Positions 1 to 11,100 of a stretch of DNA of 64,000 nucleotides are shown piece by piece (within the stretch, counting starts at the first letter, position 1; the number at the start of each line of letters is the position of its first letter). The position numbers and the translations under genes were made by a program. The notes under the pieces were generated by a model, which had not been told where the DNA came from, did no database searches, and saw nothing but the letters and a program-made list of their open reading frames with translations. This DNA is from Castellaniella sp. MT123 (GTDB taxonomy: Bacteria; Pseudomonadota; Gammaproteobacteria; Burkholderiales; Burkholderiaceae_B): positions 1,736,001 through 1,800,000 of the forward strand of contig NZ_CP154879.1 of NCBI RefSeq assembly GCF_039614765.1, in the 5' to 3' direction.

Positions 1-588
1 GGTACGGGCCCGGCCGGCTTTGGCGTTATCGGTTTCCCGCTGGAAACTGGAGCCGACCGCGATGACGCGGGTGCGTTCCAGCACGGTTTCGCTGACGACC
101 TTATGTTTGTCCAGGCCGGTATCGCCCCGTCGCCCCATCTGCTGGGTCAGGATCATGTCCACGTAATCGCCGGGCTGAATCAGCCCGGCATTGCCGGACA
201 CATCATTGATGGGCACGGATACGGCACGCATGCCCGGCTTCAGGGCCGCAGCCAGAAATCCAGGCGCATCAGGCAGAATCATGTCGCTGGGATGCAGGGT
301 GCTGCCGGCCGTCATGGCGTGGCGCAGCAATGCGCCATGCACGGCGGGCTGCTGAGTGCCCTCCACCATTGCATCCTTAGGCACCTTGTTGCGCGGCACC
401 GCCTGCCAGGTCAGGTCACCATCCCGCAACAACAGCCCGGCAGGCAGAGCAGCCGCCGTGACCCGGATCCTGACTTCGGGGTCTGGCGCCGCGGGCCTGT
501 TCAGGCTGCTGATATACATGGCCCGCGCACCCATTGCCAGGATCGCAGCCGCAAACAGAATCAGGGCGAATTTCAGCACAGAGGTCAT
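1..588 (-). CDS. cpaB: Flp pilus assembly protein CpaB (RcpC), partial
   Basis: The reading frame is open from an ATG at 588 to the window edge, so 196 codons are visible and the C-terminus is missing. The protein starts with a single N-terminal membrane segment (LILFAAAILAMGARAMYIS). A SAF/CpaB-like domain follows, with the family-typical stretches RAVSVPINDVSG and IQPGDYVDMILT. CpaB is a periplasmic, inner-membrane-anchored part of the Tad secretion machine that builds Flp pili. It lies downstream of flp and the prepilin peptidase on the same strand, which is the usual Tad order. The secretin gene (cpaC/rcpA) would be expected just outside the window. Confidence 0.85.
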   Translation of the reverse strand, partial: MTSVLKFALILFAAAILAMGARAMYISSLNRPAAPDPEVRIRVTAAALPAGLLLRDGDLTWQAVPRNKVPKDAMVEGTQQPAVHGALLRHAMTAGSTLHPSDMILPDAPGFLAAALKPGMRAVSVPINDVSGNAGLIQPGDYVDMILTQQMGRRGDTGLDKHKVVSETVLERTRVIAVGSSFQRETDNAKAGRART

Positions 589-695
589 GGTTCAAGATTC
601 CTACGTTTGCCTGGGTGAGACCCGTGAAGATCTGGATCCACACCCGTATGGGTTACGACTGCAACAGGCCACAACCGTCTTTCTGCATACAAGCG

Positions 696-1193
696 CTACA
701 TTCGCTGCCACAACACATATAGTCCCCCCGCTGCCAGTGCCACCCCATAAGGCACCCCTCGACGAGCCGAAAGTGCTTGGCGCCATCGGTTCAGCGAACG
801 GCTGGCACACGCCTCGCGCCGAGTCCAGCCGAGGTCAACCAACCAACCCAATACAGCCACCACCCCCCCGGACCAAGCGATGACAGCAACTGTCGGAATC
901 ACAAAAGACGGTCCCGCCCATAACATCACTGCGGCCCCCAGCTTGACATCTCCTCCTGACATCGCACCGATCACGAAGAGGCCAAGGAACACCAGAAAAG
1001 CTAAACCCGCTATGACGAGATGCCCGCCTACTTGACCGAGCGTCAGCTCAACCAAGTAGGCATGGACGAGAAACAACAGCGCATAAATTCCCACCTTACG
1101 GTTCGCCAAGCGTCGCCGACTCAAATCCTCGCCCACCAACAGAACCAGCAGACAAGCGGGGAGAGCGGAAAATATGGTGCTCGGCGATATCAA
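696..1193 (-). CDS. cpaA: Prepilin peptidase of the Tad pilus (CpaA/TadV, A24 family)
   Basis: This small integral membrane aspartic peptidase should cleave the Flp prepilin encoded just upstream. The second conserved Asp lies in a GxGD-type motif, seen here as SGGDVKL. The first lies in EDLSRRRLANR, which matches the usual D-x-RxRRIPN region after the first helix. At about 165 residues it has the short TadV length and lacks the N-methyltransferase domain of PilD. I chose the TTG at 1193 because a purine-rich GGCGGGAAG precedes it and hydrophobic helix 1 follows at once. The frame stays open upstream to 1325, but that extension is not membrane-like. The gap to cpaB is about 107 bp. Confidence 0.8.
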   Translation of the reverse strand: MISPSTIFSALPACLLVLLVGEDLSRRRLANRKVGIYALLFLVHAYLVELTLGQVGGHLVIAGLAFLVFLGLFVIGAMSGGDVKLGAAVMLWAGPSFVIPTVAVIAWSGGVVAVLGWLVDLGWTRREACASRSLNRWRQALSARRGVPYGVALAAGGLYVLWQRM

Positions 1194-1236
1194 AGCGGGC
1201 TTCCCGCCGCAATGTGATGGCTCAACTGACGGTGGA

Positions 1237-1434
1237 TTAAACAGGTGCCTTTGCGTTAAAGAGGTCTTGGATATGGGTAAAAAAGGGCGTAAAAAAGTCA
1301 GTCCCGATAGCTGTCGCGAGCGCAATAATGATCAGTGCCGCCAGTATCGAATATTCAATCGCCGCCACCCCACGCTCGTCGCGCTTCAAACCATCCATCG
1401 CAACCCACAGCTTCGTGCATAGTTGTGTGTACAT
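1237..1434 (-). CDS. flp: Flp/Fap pilin component
   Basis: A 65-residue type IVb prepilin. A short charged leader ends at Gly in ERGVAAIEYSILAALIIIAL. Cleavage after that Gly puts Glu at +5 and Tyr at +6, the Flp hallmark, at the head of the hydrophobic assembly helix. The start at 1434 is backed by GGAGAAG seven bases upstream. An internal Met (MDGLKR) would give a leader closer to the usual length but has no comparable ribosome site. It is the major subunit of the Tad pilus, used for surface attachment, and the first gene of the locus that continues with the prepilin peptidase and cpaB. Confidence 0.88.
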   Translation of the reverse strand: MYTQLCTKLWVAMDGLKRDERGVAAIEYSILAALIIIALATAIGTDFFTPFFTHIQDLFNAKAPV

Positions 1435-1872
1435 GTTTGCTTCTCCAAATGTCGGTCAGAAAGGACCCGGCCCCGTATGCCCCAGAAAATGGAAAAGAAA
1501 CAGGACAAAATGGACACAGGCAAACACAGGCTACAACAAAATTATTCAAATGAAACACGGCCAAACTCCTGATGGGGAAAGCCCTAAGGAAAGTGTCGTT
1601 ATTTAACATATTATTATTTATCAATGGCTTAATGACATAAAAAATTTTTCTAACAGGAAAATTGATGTCTCGATTAGCAGTCTTCAGGTTTCATCCATGC
1701 AAAAATAAGATACATACTGCTTTTCAGTCCCCTGAAAGATTTCGGCCCTCGTGATGCCTGATTGCGCCACAAACAGGGCTTCGATATCCTGAGCCACAAA
1801 AACCGACATATCGGAACACACCGGGATGACGCCGTCCGAATGGCACGACAAACCCCGCACCAGGAGAAGCGG
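1435..1872. promoter_or_regulatory. AT-rich divergent intergenic region (flp / lipoprotein)
   Basis: These 438 bp hold no supportable gene. The stretch from about 1550 to 1680 is strikingly AT-rich for this genome, with TATTTAACATATTATTATTT and AAAAAATTTTT runs, and so is the likely promoter and upstream control region of the Tad locus on the minus strand. No clear operator was recognised. Short open frames on both strands here have no ribosome sites and overlap each other. Confidence 0.5.
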
Positions 1873-2505
1873 ATGATCAGGACCATCGTTGCGATTGCCT
1901 TTGCAGCAATTCTGGTCGGATGCGCCGGCCGGCTGACCTACACCGGTCCGGCCGTCCAGCAGGTCGGGGCCCATGACAAGACCCTGAACCAGCCATTCGA
2001 CCGGGCCTGGGCGGCATCCATCCAGTCATTCGAACGTCACAATCTGGTCGTGGCCAGCATGGACAGGGCAGCCGGCGTCGTCAGCCTCGACCTGACGGGC
2101 AATCCGGAACGCTATCTGGATTGCGGGCAGGTGGAATCCATGGTGGTTAATCCCCGCTCACCTGCCAGACGCATCTACCAGTTTCCAGCGGCATCCGGCC
2201 ATCAGGTCTATGAACAGCTGATGCGGGGCAATCTGTACGAGGTGGACCGCCGTCTGGAACTCGGCGGGGCTATCAACGTGATATTTCAGCGCGACGGGCG
2301 CAACCGGACGCGAGTCACGGTGAACACCCTGTATCAACTAACGCGCACGATCCACGTCGGCAATGTGGTGGGTCGGCATTACGAACCAGTCAGCGACACG
2401 ATCGCCTTCACCACCAGTTCGCGTGGCACCTTCCCAGGCTTCGAGCAATCCACGCAATGCATCGCCAACGGCCAGCTGGAAAAGGAAATCCTGGGATTGC
2501 TCTGA
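1873..2505 (+). CDS. Predicted lipoprotein, unknown function
   Basis: A 210-residue protein with a lipoprotein signal: MIRTIVAIAFAAILVGCAG, with lipobox LVGC, so Cys17 is the predicted acylated residue. I chose the ATG at 1873 rather than an in-frame start 111 bp upstream because AGGAG sits eight bases before it and it places the signal peptide at the N-terminus. The mature part has no domain I recognise. It contains two further Cys residues that could form a disulphide (DCGQVES and STQCIANG). It stands alone, divergent from the Tad genes. A role at the cell envelope is inferred only from the signal. Confidence 0.7.
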   Translation: MIRTIVAIAFAAILVGCAGRLTYTGPAVQQVGAHDKTLNQPFDRAWAASIQSFERHNLVVASMDRAAGVVSLDLTGNPERYLDCGQVESMVVNPRSPARRIYQFPAASGHQVYEQLMRGNLYEVDRRLELGGAINVIFQRDGRNRTRVTVNTLYQLTRTIHVGNVVGRHYEPVSDTIAFTTSSRGTFPGFEQSTQCIANGQLEKEILGLL

Positions 2506-2570
2506 ACAGGCCAGACAAATGGCAGGCAGATCTGGTGGCGGGCAGGAATCTCCCGACGGGAAACATCCAT

Positions 2571-2615
2571 AAAAAACCGCCCCAGCGGGCCGGATCGGAA
2601 TCCACCTGCTGGGGC
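2571..2615 (-). terminator. Rho-independent terminator after the OsmB-like gene
   Basis: The arms GCCCCAGC (2579-2586) and GCTGGGGC (2608-2615) form an 8-bp perfect stem. On the minus strand the stem is followed by a run of six T (2571-2576 on the plus strand reads A). It lies 78 bases past the stop of the OsmB-like lipoprotein gene and is oriented to end that transcript. Confidence 0.8.
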
Positions 2616-2692
2616 GAGGTGCAAAGCCGGATTTGAATCAGGCTTTCAGCACAATATCGAAAGGGCGCGGGCAATGCCCCTTCCGGAAGAAA

Positions 2693-2920
2693 TCAGCGGT
2701 TCTTGCCGATCTGATCCCCGATGACGCCGCCGATGGCGGCACCACCAACCGTACCCAGGATGCCGCCGCCCGTGATCACAGCACCCGCCACACCGCCCAG
2801 GCCGGCGCCGGTGACGGCCGACTTCTGGCGATGGCTCATGTTGTCCCAGGAAGAACAGCCTGCCATAGAGGCGGCCAATACCAGAACGGCACCCAGTTTT
2901 CCAATCGTCGTGATTTGCAT
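2693..2920 (-). CDS. osmB: OsmB-like glycine-zipper outer-membrane lipoprotein
   Basis: A 75-residue lipoprotein. The signal ends in SMAGC, so Cys is lipidated. A Gly-rich glycine-zipper pair follows (GAGLGGVAGAVITGGG, then LGTVGGAAIGGVIGDQIG). Length, lipobox position and the LGT-GGAA-GGVIG-Q-GK pattern match E. coli OsmB, an osmotically induced lipoprotein. The start at 2920 is set by AAGGAG upstream; the longer open frame adds residues with no signal character. It is a single-gene unit with its own terminator. Stress control is expected from the family but not shown here. Confidence 0.8.
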   Translation of the reverse strand: MQITTIGKLGAVLVLAASMAGCSSWDNMSHRQKSAVTGAGLGGVAGAVITGGGILGTVGGAAIGGVIGDQIGKNR

Positions 2921-3199
2921 GGTGGATTCTCCTTTTCGTGCTCCCTGCCAGGTCGGCGCATCAGCCATTGGAATGATCGGGCCGCCGGCAGCCATGGATG
3001 TCAAGCACCCTACAGTGCCATTAAGTCTTTTATAAACCATCACGGTTGTGAGAACTGTGAACCCTGATGACCAGGAATGAGACTTGTAACAGCGACACGC
3101 CGGACCCCGTGCCTGGCCTGTCCATGCGCCTGTAACAGGGAGATCCAGGAATCTGTCGTAAAAAAACCCGTTTCAGTCCGCGACAGGTATTCCTGTGCC

Positions 3200-3741
3200 C
3201 TATTTCACCAGCTTCAACACATCCCGGAATGCCGGATGGGCGGGGGTTTCCAGCCACTCGTAGATGGCCATTTCGGAGGTGACGGTCTCCAGACCATGAT
3301 GGCGCCAGCGCTCGCTGGCGGCGAGCTGGTCGGACGTGCGCCGGGAACCGATGCCGTCCAGCACCAGGACCGGTTCATACCCGGCCTGCGCCAGCCCAAG
3401 GCCGGTTTGCAGCACGCAGATGTGCGCTTCGGTGCCGGTCAGCAGGATGCGGGTGCGGCCTGCGGACCAATGCGCCAGGAAGTCCACCTCGCGACAGGCG
3501 TTGAAGTGGGTCTTGGAAACGACCCGATCCACATGCAGGGCCAGATCGGCGTGGGTCGCGCCGATCTTTTGCGGCCAGTGCTCGGTCGCCCAGACCGGCA
3601 CGGACAGCAGACGGGCCACCTGCGCCAGGCGCGCCACACGACCTCGCAGAGCATCTGTGTCATGGATCGCCGGCAGCAGCTTGTCCTGCATGTCGACGAT
3701 CAGCAGCAGGCTGGCGGATGCGGTCAACATGGATGCGGTCC

Positions 3742-3745
<4 letters not shown>
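3200..3745 (-). CDS. Isochorismatase-family cysteine hydrolase
   Basis: A 181-residue protein of the isochorismatase/YcaC fold. The catalytic triad expected for the family is visible: Asp18 in LLIVDMQDKL, Lys78 in RVVSKTHFNA and the nucleophile Cys110 in GTEAHICVLQT. The first Met overlaps the ettA stop as ATGA (3742-3745), so translation is probably coupled to ettA. A second Met five residues on is possible. The substrate cannot be read from sequence: members hydrolyse amides such as nicotinamide or ureido compounds, or have unknown targets. Confidence 0.82.
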
Positions 3746-5415
<1,670 letters not shown>

Positions 5416-5548
5416 GGCGCAACCGTGAAAGCGCGGGCCGAGGAATTCAGCCGCATAAAGGGTCGATTGTAGGCCAGCAGGCACTTCTTGCCAGCCTTGG
5501 AAAGTACAATGACGGAAAACCGATTTCCGTGATTTCCAGGTGCGCACC

Positions 5549-5992
5549 ATGGCCCATACGCTGACCTTCACCCCCACTGAAACCGACCTGCTGGGTCGCA
5601 CGGCGGACGCCCTGTGCGCCTATCTGGGCAAACCCGTGATCGCCGAGATCGTGACCGAGTCCGACGAGGGCTTCGAATGGACGCTTTTCGCCGTCCCGCT
5701 GGGTCCCGACGACGAGGACGAGCATCCGCGCGTGCAGGCGGGCGGACCGGGCGCCCGATTCCTGGGCAATTGCGGCGGCCTGGACCTGAGCGACGGCCAG
5801 GCGGTCGACTGTGAATTCCTGTGGGCGATCCAGCTGTCCAGCCTGACCGGCAGCCGCTACATCAAGGTCGATGCCAGCGGCGAGGAAACCGGCTGGTCCG
5901 ACGACCTGACCGAGCTGCTGCCCTTCGAACTGTCGGCGACCGAACAGCCCGACGACGAAGACGACACCACGGACATCGACGAAGCAGACTGA
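5549..5992 (+). CDS. Conserved-type acidic hypothetical protein
   Basis: A 147-residue, strongly acidic soluble protein with no domain I recognise. The last 15 or so residues are almost all Asp, Glu and Thr (PDDEDDTTDIDEAD). There is no signal peptide or membrane helix. It is divergent from ettA across 133 bp. The ATG at 5549 has AGGTG upstream; an in-frame GTG three codons earlier is an equal alternative. GC-rich third positions along the whole frame and the absence of an overlapping gene support coding. Confidence 0.6.
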   Translation: MAHTLTFTPTETDLLGRTADALCAYLGKPVIAEIVTESDEGFEWTLFAVPLGPDDEDEHPRVQAGGPGARFLGNCGGLDLSDGQAVDCEFLWAIQLSSLTGSRYIKVDASGEETGWSDDLTELLPFELSATEQPDDEDDTTDIDEAD

Positions 5993-6038
5993 GGATACTC
6001 CGGACAGGACGCGACACGACGACGTGCCCGGGATGTCC

Positions 6039-7025
6039 TTAAGGCTTGCGATCCGTGGTCAGATTGGCGACCGGCCTTTTGGCTGGGGCTGCCGGGCCAC
6101 GCAATCGATCGCGCAGGTATAACCCCAAGCCCGCCGGCCACATGACCAGCACCAGCAGCCGCGACGTCAGGTGCGTCAGGCGCCGCCCCTGCGGCCGTGC
6201 GACGCCCTGGGCACGCAGATGCAGGGCAAAACGGGTATAGCGGGCGGCAGCGGCAAAAAAAGAAAGCGGCTGATACCGGAACCAGGGCAGGCAGTTTTCC
6301 ACCGTGTCGTGGGCCAGCAGCCACAGGCCCATGGCATGACGCTCGCTGTCGGCCGACCGGTCCTGGCGCGACAGACTGTCCGCGCTGTCGTGATAAACAC
6401 GGAAAACCTGATTGACGAAACGCGTCAGGTAACCGGCACGGGCGATGGCCCGCCACACCAGGCTTTCGGGTACGAAGCCAGGGATGTCTTCAGGAAACGG
6501 AAACTGTCGCAGGACGTCCGTGCGCAGGCAGCCGAATTTTTCGCCCCGCACGTGTTGGCGGAAGATCATGTCCAGCGAGGTGATGTCCATGACATCCTGG
6601 GGGTACATGTCCCCCACCACCCGTCCGTCAGTGCGGGCGCACAGCCCCGTGATCGCCACATAGCGGCCACGCTCGGCCGGAGGCACCTGCCCCCACACCA
6701 GCGCCATCTGATACAGCGCATTGGGATCGAGCTCATCGTCGCTGTCGATGGCGACCAGCCATTCGCCCCGCGCTTGCCGCACGCCGTTGTTGAAGGCTGT
6801 TTTCTTATGTTGATTGGGTTGCCAGACGTAACGGATAGGGAAACTGGCTTCCTGCTGCCATCCACGTACCAGAGCGCCGGTATGGTCGGTCGACCCATCA
6901 TCCACCACGACCCATTCGAAATCCTGAAAGGACTGCTCTCGCAGCGAACGATAGACACGTTCCAGGGTATGCGCCCGATTGAAGGTGGGGGTGATGACGG
7001 AAAATAAATGACGCCAGCAAGCCAT
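6039..7025 (-). CDS. Family 2 glycosyltransferase
   Basis: A 328-residue GT-A fold enzyme. The N-terminal nucleotide-sugar site reads FSVITPTFNRAHTLERVY, VVVDDGSTDHT and the metal-binding IDSDDEL (DxD type). The C-terminal third is basic and has a hydrophobic segment (LLVLVMWPAGLGLYL) that may sit on the membrane. The start at 7025 follows AAGGAGGAG at about ten bases; the frame extends 11 codons further to 7058, but that stretch contains the ribosome site itself. Surface-polysaccharide or lipid A decoration is the usual job of such enzymes. No partner genes lie nearby, so the acceptor is unknown. Confidence 0.82.
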   Translation of the reverse strand: MACWRHLFSVITPTFNRAHTLERVYRSLREQSFQDFEWVVVDDGSTDHTGALVRGWQQEASFPIRYVWQPNQHKKTAFNNGVRQARGEWLVAIDSDDELDPNALYQMALVWGQVPPAERGRYVAITGLCARTDGRVVGDMYPQDVMDITSLDMIFRQHVRGEKFGCLRTDVLRQFPFPEDIPGFVPESLVWRAIARAGYLTRFVNQVFRVYHDSADSLSRQDRSADSERHAMGLWLLAHDTVENCLPWFRYQPLSFFAAAARYTRFALHLRAQGVARPQGRRLTHLTSRLLVLVMWPAGLGLYLRDRLRGPAAPAKRPVANLTTDRKP

Positions 7026-7067
7026 GCCGGTGAACTCCTCCTTTTTGCTTCGTTCCATGATACCGGC

Positions 7068-7101
7068 AAAAAAAAACCACGGACCGTCAGGTCCGTGGTT
7101 T
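7068..7101 (-). terminator. Rho-independent terminator after the 42-residue basic protein gene
   Basis: A perfect 12-bp inverted repeat, AAACCACGGACC (7074-7085) and GGTCCGTGGTTT (7090-7101), closes a GTCA loop. On the minus strand nine T follow (7068-7076 reads A on plus). It sits between the small gene at 7149-7277 and the glycosyltransferase, so it should end the small transcript before the glycosyltransferase begins. Confidence 0.88.
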
Positions 7102-7148
7102 CCCGGATGCCGAATTGTATGGAAACAATACGGCAGGCCTGGCGCGAA

Positions 7149-7277
7149 TCAGACGCGCTTGACCTTTTCCAGCATCTTGAAGACGCCCTTGGGTGCGCGC
7201 ACGAAAAGACGCTTGAACGCTTTGCCAAGGCAGCGGCGTTCCAGCGTATTGCGCCGCGTGCGTTTGATTTCTGCCAT
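7149..7277 (-). CDS. Small basic protein (42 residues), unknown function
   Basis: A 42-codon frame begins MAEIKRTRRNTLERR and ends VKRV. A good ribosome site (AGGAGATCC, about four bases before the ATG at 7277) precedes it, and a strong terminator lies 48 bases after the stop. About one third of residues are Lys or Arg. Charge and size resemble a ribosome-associated or nucleic-acid-binding peptide, but it does not match L36 or L34. A dedicated ribosome site plus terminator make it a credible single-gene unit. Confidence 0.65.
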   Translation of the reverse strand: MAEIKRTRRNTLERRCLGKAFKRLFVRAPKGVFKMLEKVKRV

Positions 7278-7445
7278 GAGGATCTCCTGGGGATAAGGCG
7301 GGCTTTGAAGCTAAACGCGCTATTTTAGCAAAGATCGGAAATCGATCCGGAATCCGGATACCGGCCCGGGATTCCGGCGGAGGGCGGGCGCGCCCGATCA
7401 TCGGGATGTGCGCCCTGCCGTGACAAGAACGGCCGGTGGTATTGC

Positions 7446-8006
7446 CTACTGACGCACACCCTCGACTTCGATCTGCAGGCGCACCGCATCGGGAATCCCG
7501 GGCACTCCGAACTTCATGCCCCATTGGCTACGCGTCAGGTCCGCCTGGAAATCACCCCCACACACTTCCTTGCCAAGTCGCTTGTTCTGGTAACAATTGA
7601 ACCGCACCGCCTGCAGGGTCACAGGATGGGACTGGCCCAGCAGTTCCAGCGTCCCGTCGATCGAGCGGACCACCTGGCCATCGAAGCGGAATGCCGTGGA
7701 GGTGAATGTCGCCTGCGGATATTTGGCCACCGCGAAGAAATCCGGCGTCTGCAGATGTTCATCGAATCCCTTGGAGCCGGTATTGATGGAAGCCATGTCC
7801 ACCGTGATCCGCGCATCGCCGGTCTTGGCGGCCGGATCGAACCGCACCAGCCCGTCCATCGTGTCGAAGCGCCCGCGGACGGTGGATGTGCCGTTGTGCA
7901 GGACCTCAAACGTGACGAAGGTGTGGTCGGGATCGAGGCGGTAATCCGCAGCCTGCGCCAGCCCGGCGGCACAGAGCAATGGAATCGCAATCCAGGTCTT
8001 TTTCAT
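7446..8006 (-). CDS. YceI family periplasmic protein
   Basis: A 186-residue protein with a Sec signal peptide (MKKTWIAIPLLCAAGLAQA, cleavage after AQA) and the YceI lipocalin-like barrel: YRLDPDHTFVTFEVLHNG at the mature N-terminus, then FDTMDGLVRFD and VTLQAVRFNCYQNK. YceI proteins bind polyisoprenoid or other amphiphilic ligands in the periplasm. Two Cys (FNCYQ and KEVCGG) could form a disulphide. It is divergent from uvrA across 179 bp. Confidence 0.88.
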   Translation of the reverse strand: MKKTWIAIPLLCAAGLAQAADYRLDPDHTFVTFEVLHNGTSTVRGRFDTMDGLVRFDPAAKTGDARITVDMASINTGSKGFDEHLQTPDFFAVAKYPQATFTSTAFRFDGQVVRSIDGTLELLGQSHPVTLQAVRFNCYQNKRLGKEVCGGDFQADLTRSQWGMKFGVPGIPDAVRLQIEVEGVRQ

Positions 8007-8185
8007 GGCGTGAGCTCCGAAGGGTTTGAGGTCCGATTCCAGAGAGGAATCGGATGATTCAGTTTACTGTAAGATTTCGGTCTGCCCACGGCCTGTGGCC
8101 ATCCGGCCGATGACTGATCTCGATCAACCCCAGCCCGATCGTGGCGCGCGCCCCTGCCCCCAGGGGGGCGGATTATGATGGCGCA

Positions 8186-11100
8186 ATGAACGCACCCATC
8201 CGTATTTTCGGCGCCCGCCAGAACAACCTGAAGAACCTGGATGTCACCATCCACACCGGTGAACTGCTGGTCGTCACCGGCGTATCCGGCTCGGGCAAGT
8301 CCTCGCTGGCGTTCGACACCCTGTATGCCGAGGGGCAACGGCGCTACGTCGAAACATTTTCGCCCTATGCGCGCCAGTTTCTGGACCGCATGGACAAGCC
8401 GCAGGTCGACCGGATCGAAGGCATCCTGCCCGCCATCGCCATCGATCAGATCAACCCGGTGCGCAACTCGCGCAGCACCGTCGGCACCATGACGGAGCTC
8501 AACGACCACCTGAAACTGCTCTACGCCCGCGCTGGTCATCTGCACTGCGCTGGCTGCGCCCGGCCCGTGGTGCGCGACAACCCGGCCAGCATCCGGCAGC
8601 AGCTCGACGTCCTGTGCGCGGCGGCCGACCCGCGCCTGGTGATCACGTTCCCTGTTACGGTACCGGGCAATTTCACCGAGGACGAGGTGCGCGGCTTTCT
8701 GGAGCAGCAGGGCTACACGCGCGTCCACGAACCGGCCGCGCCCTCCGGGAGCCCAGGCCCGACGGATCCGGCCAATCGCGGCAAGGGCACCGAAGAACCG
8801 ACGCCGGGATCCAGCGGCGAAAGCACGACGAAAGCCGCCCGTGCCTCCAAGGGCAAGGTAGCGGGGACGACCCGCCGGCTGCACGTCATCCAGGATCGCT
8901 TCCGGCTAGGCAATGCCGAAGCCGCCCGCGTGGACGAGGCGCTGGAAACGGCCCTGCGCCAGGGCAATGGCCGGCTGACCGTGTACGCGCTGTTCGACGA
9001 TCATGAAGAAGCCTGGCGCTTCAGCGCCGGCCTGCATTGCGCGCACTGCGACATCGAGTACGCCACACCCTTGCCCAGCACGTTTTCCTTCAATTCCCCG
9101 CTGGGCGCCTGCGAAGCCTGCAAGGGCTTCGGCCGCGTGATGGGAATCGATTACGGCCTGGTGGTTCCGGACGAGACCCGCACCCTGCGCGGGGGCGCCG
9201 TCAAACCGTGGCAGACCGCCAGCTATAAGGAATGCCAGGAGGAAATGGAACGCTATGCCGCCCGGATCGGCATCCGCCTGGATACCCCCTGGCGCGACCT
9301 GACGGCAGCCGAAAAGACCTGGGTCATCCACGGCGCGCCGGACTGGAAAGGCGGGCCTTCCGCCTGGAAGCACCAATGGTATGGCATCCAGCGATTCTTC
9401 GACTGGCTGGAGACAAAAGCCTACCGCATGCACGTGCGAGTCCTGCTGTCCAAATACCGCAGCTACACGCCCTGCCCCACCTGCCGGGGCGCGCGCCTGA
9501 AGCCGGACGCCACGCTCTGGCGCCTGGGCCGCAACGCGGACGCCATCCCGGGATATCCCCGCTTCATGCCGGCAAGCGCCCGCTGGACGGCGGACCAGCT
9601 GGCCGCGCTGCCCGGCCTGGGGCTGCACGACCTGATGCGCCTGCCGATCGAGCGCGTGCGCTACTGGTTCGAAGGCATCGAACTGGGGCAGACGCTGGAC
9701 GAGGCCCTGAACGAGCTGCTCGACGAGGTCCGCACCCGGCTGCGATTCCTGTGCGACGTGGGGCTGGGCTATCTGTCGCTGGACCGCCAGAGCCGCACGC
9801 TGTCGGGCGGCGAGGTCCAGCGGATCAACCTGACGACGGCCCTGGGCACATCCCTGGTCAACACGCTGTTCGTCCTGGACGAGCCATCGATCGGCCTGCA
9901 TCCCCGCGACATCCACCGCATCGTGCAGGTCATGCAGCGCCTGCGCAACCACGGCAATACGCTGGTGGTGGTCGAACACGACCCGCAGGTGATGGTGGCG
10001 GCCGACCGCGTGCTGGACATCGGCCCCGGCCCTGGCGAACGGGGCGGGCACATCGTCTTCGACGGCACCCCCGCCGAACTCGCAGCCGCCGACACTTTGA
10101 CCGGGCGCTATTTCGGCGGCCGTCTGCGCATCGAGGCCCCGCGCCCGATGCCGGTCGCCGACAAGACCCCGCGCCTGCTGCTCCAGGGCGTGCGGGCCAA
10201 CAATCTGAAGAACATCGACTTTTCCCTGCCGCTGGGACGGCTGGTATGCCTGACCGGCGTGTCAGGATCGGGCAAGTCCACCCTGGTCCAGGATGTCCTG
10301 TATCCGGCGCTGCTCAAACGACTAGGCCGCCCGACAGAGGCGCCTGGGGACCACGACGCCTTGCTGGGCGCCGAGCAGATCGCCGATGTGGTACTGGTGG
10401 ACCAGGCCCCCATCGGCAAGACGGCGCGGTCCAACCCGGCCAGCTACGTCGGCGCCTTCGACGCCATCCGCAAACTGTTCGCGGCGGCACCCATGTCGCA
10501 GGAACGCGGCTACACCGCCGGCACGTTCAGCTTCAACACCGGTGACGGCCGCTGCCCGGGCTGCGGCGGCACCGGTTTCGAACACGTCGAAATGCAGTTC
10601 CTGTCCGACGTCTACCTGCGCTGCCCGGACTGCAACGGCCGCCGCTTCCGCCCGCAGATCCTGGAGGTGCGCATCGAGCACCTGGGGCGCACGGCCTCGA
10701 TCGACGAGGTGCTGGACATGACGGTCAGCGAGGCTCTGGATTTCTTTCAGGGCCTGCGCGACGTGCAGTGGGGACTGGCGCCCCTGGCCGACGTGGGCCT
10801 GGAATACGTGCGTCTGGGCCAGCCCGTGCCGACCCTGTCGGGCGGCGAGGCCCAGCGCCTGAAGCTGGCGGGCCACCTGGCCGAGGCAGCCCGGTCGCGC
10901 GCGCCGCAGGGGATGCTCAAAGGCAGCCTGCTGCTGTTCGACGAACCCACCACAGGCTTGCACTTCGACGACATCGCGCGGCTGATGCGCGCCTTCCGCA
11001 AGCTGCTGGCGGCCGGCCATTCCCTGCTGATCATCGAACATAATCTGGACGTGATCCGGGCCGCCGACTGGATCGTCGATCTAGGCCCCGAGGGCGGCGA

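Noticed and set aside
1674-1974. Short minus-strand frames upstream of the lipoprotein gene
   Set aside because: No ribosome sites, overlapping one another and the lipoprotein start; no recognisable product.
8007-8185. LexA (SOS) box upstream of uvrA
   Set aside because: CTGT occurs, but no properly spaced ACAG partner was found, so SOS control is not supported by sequence.
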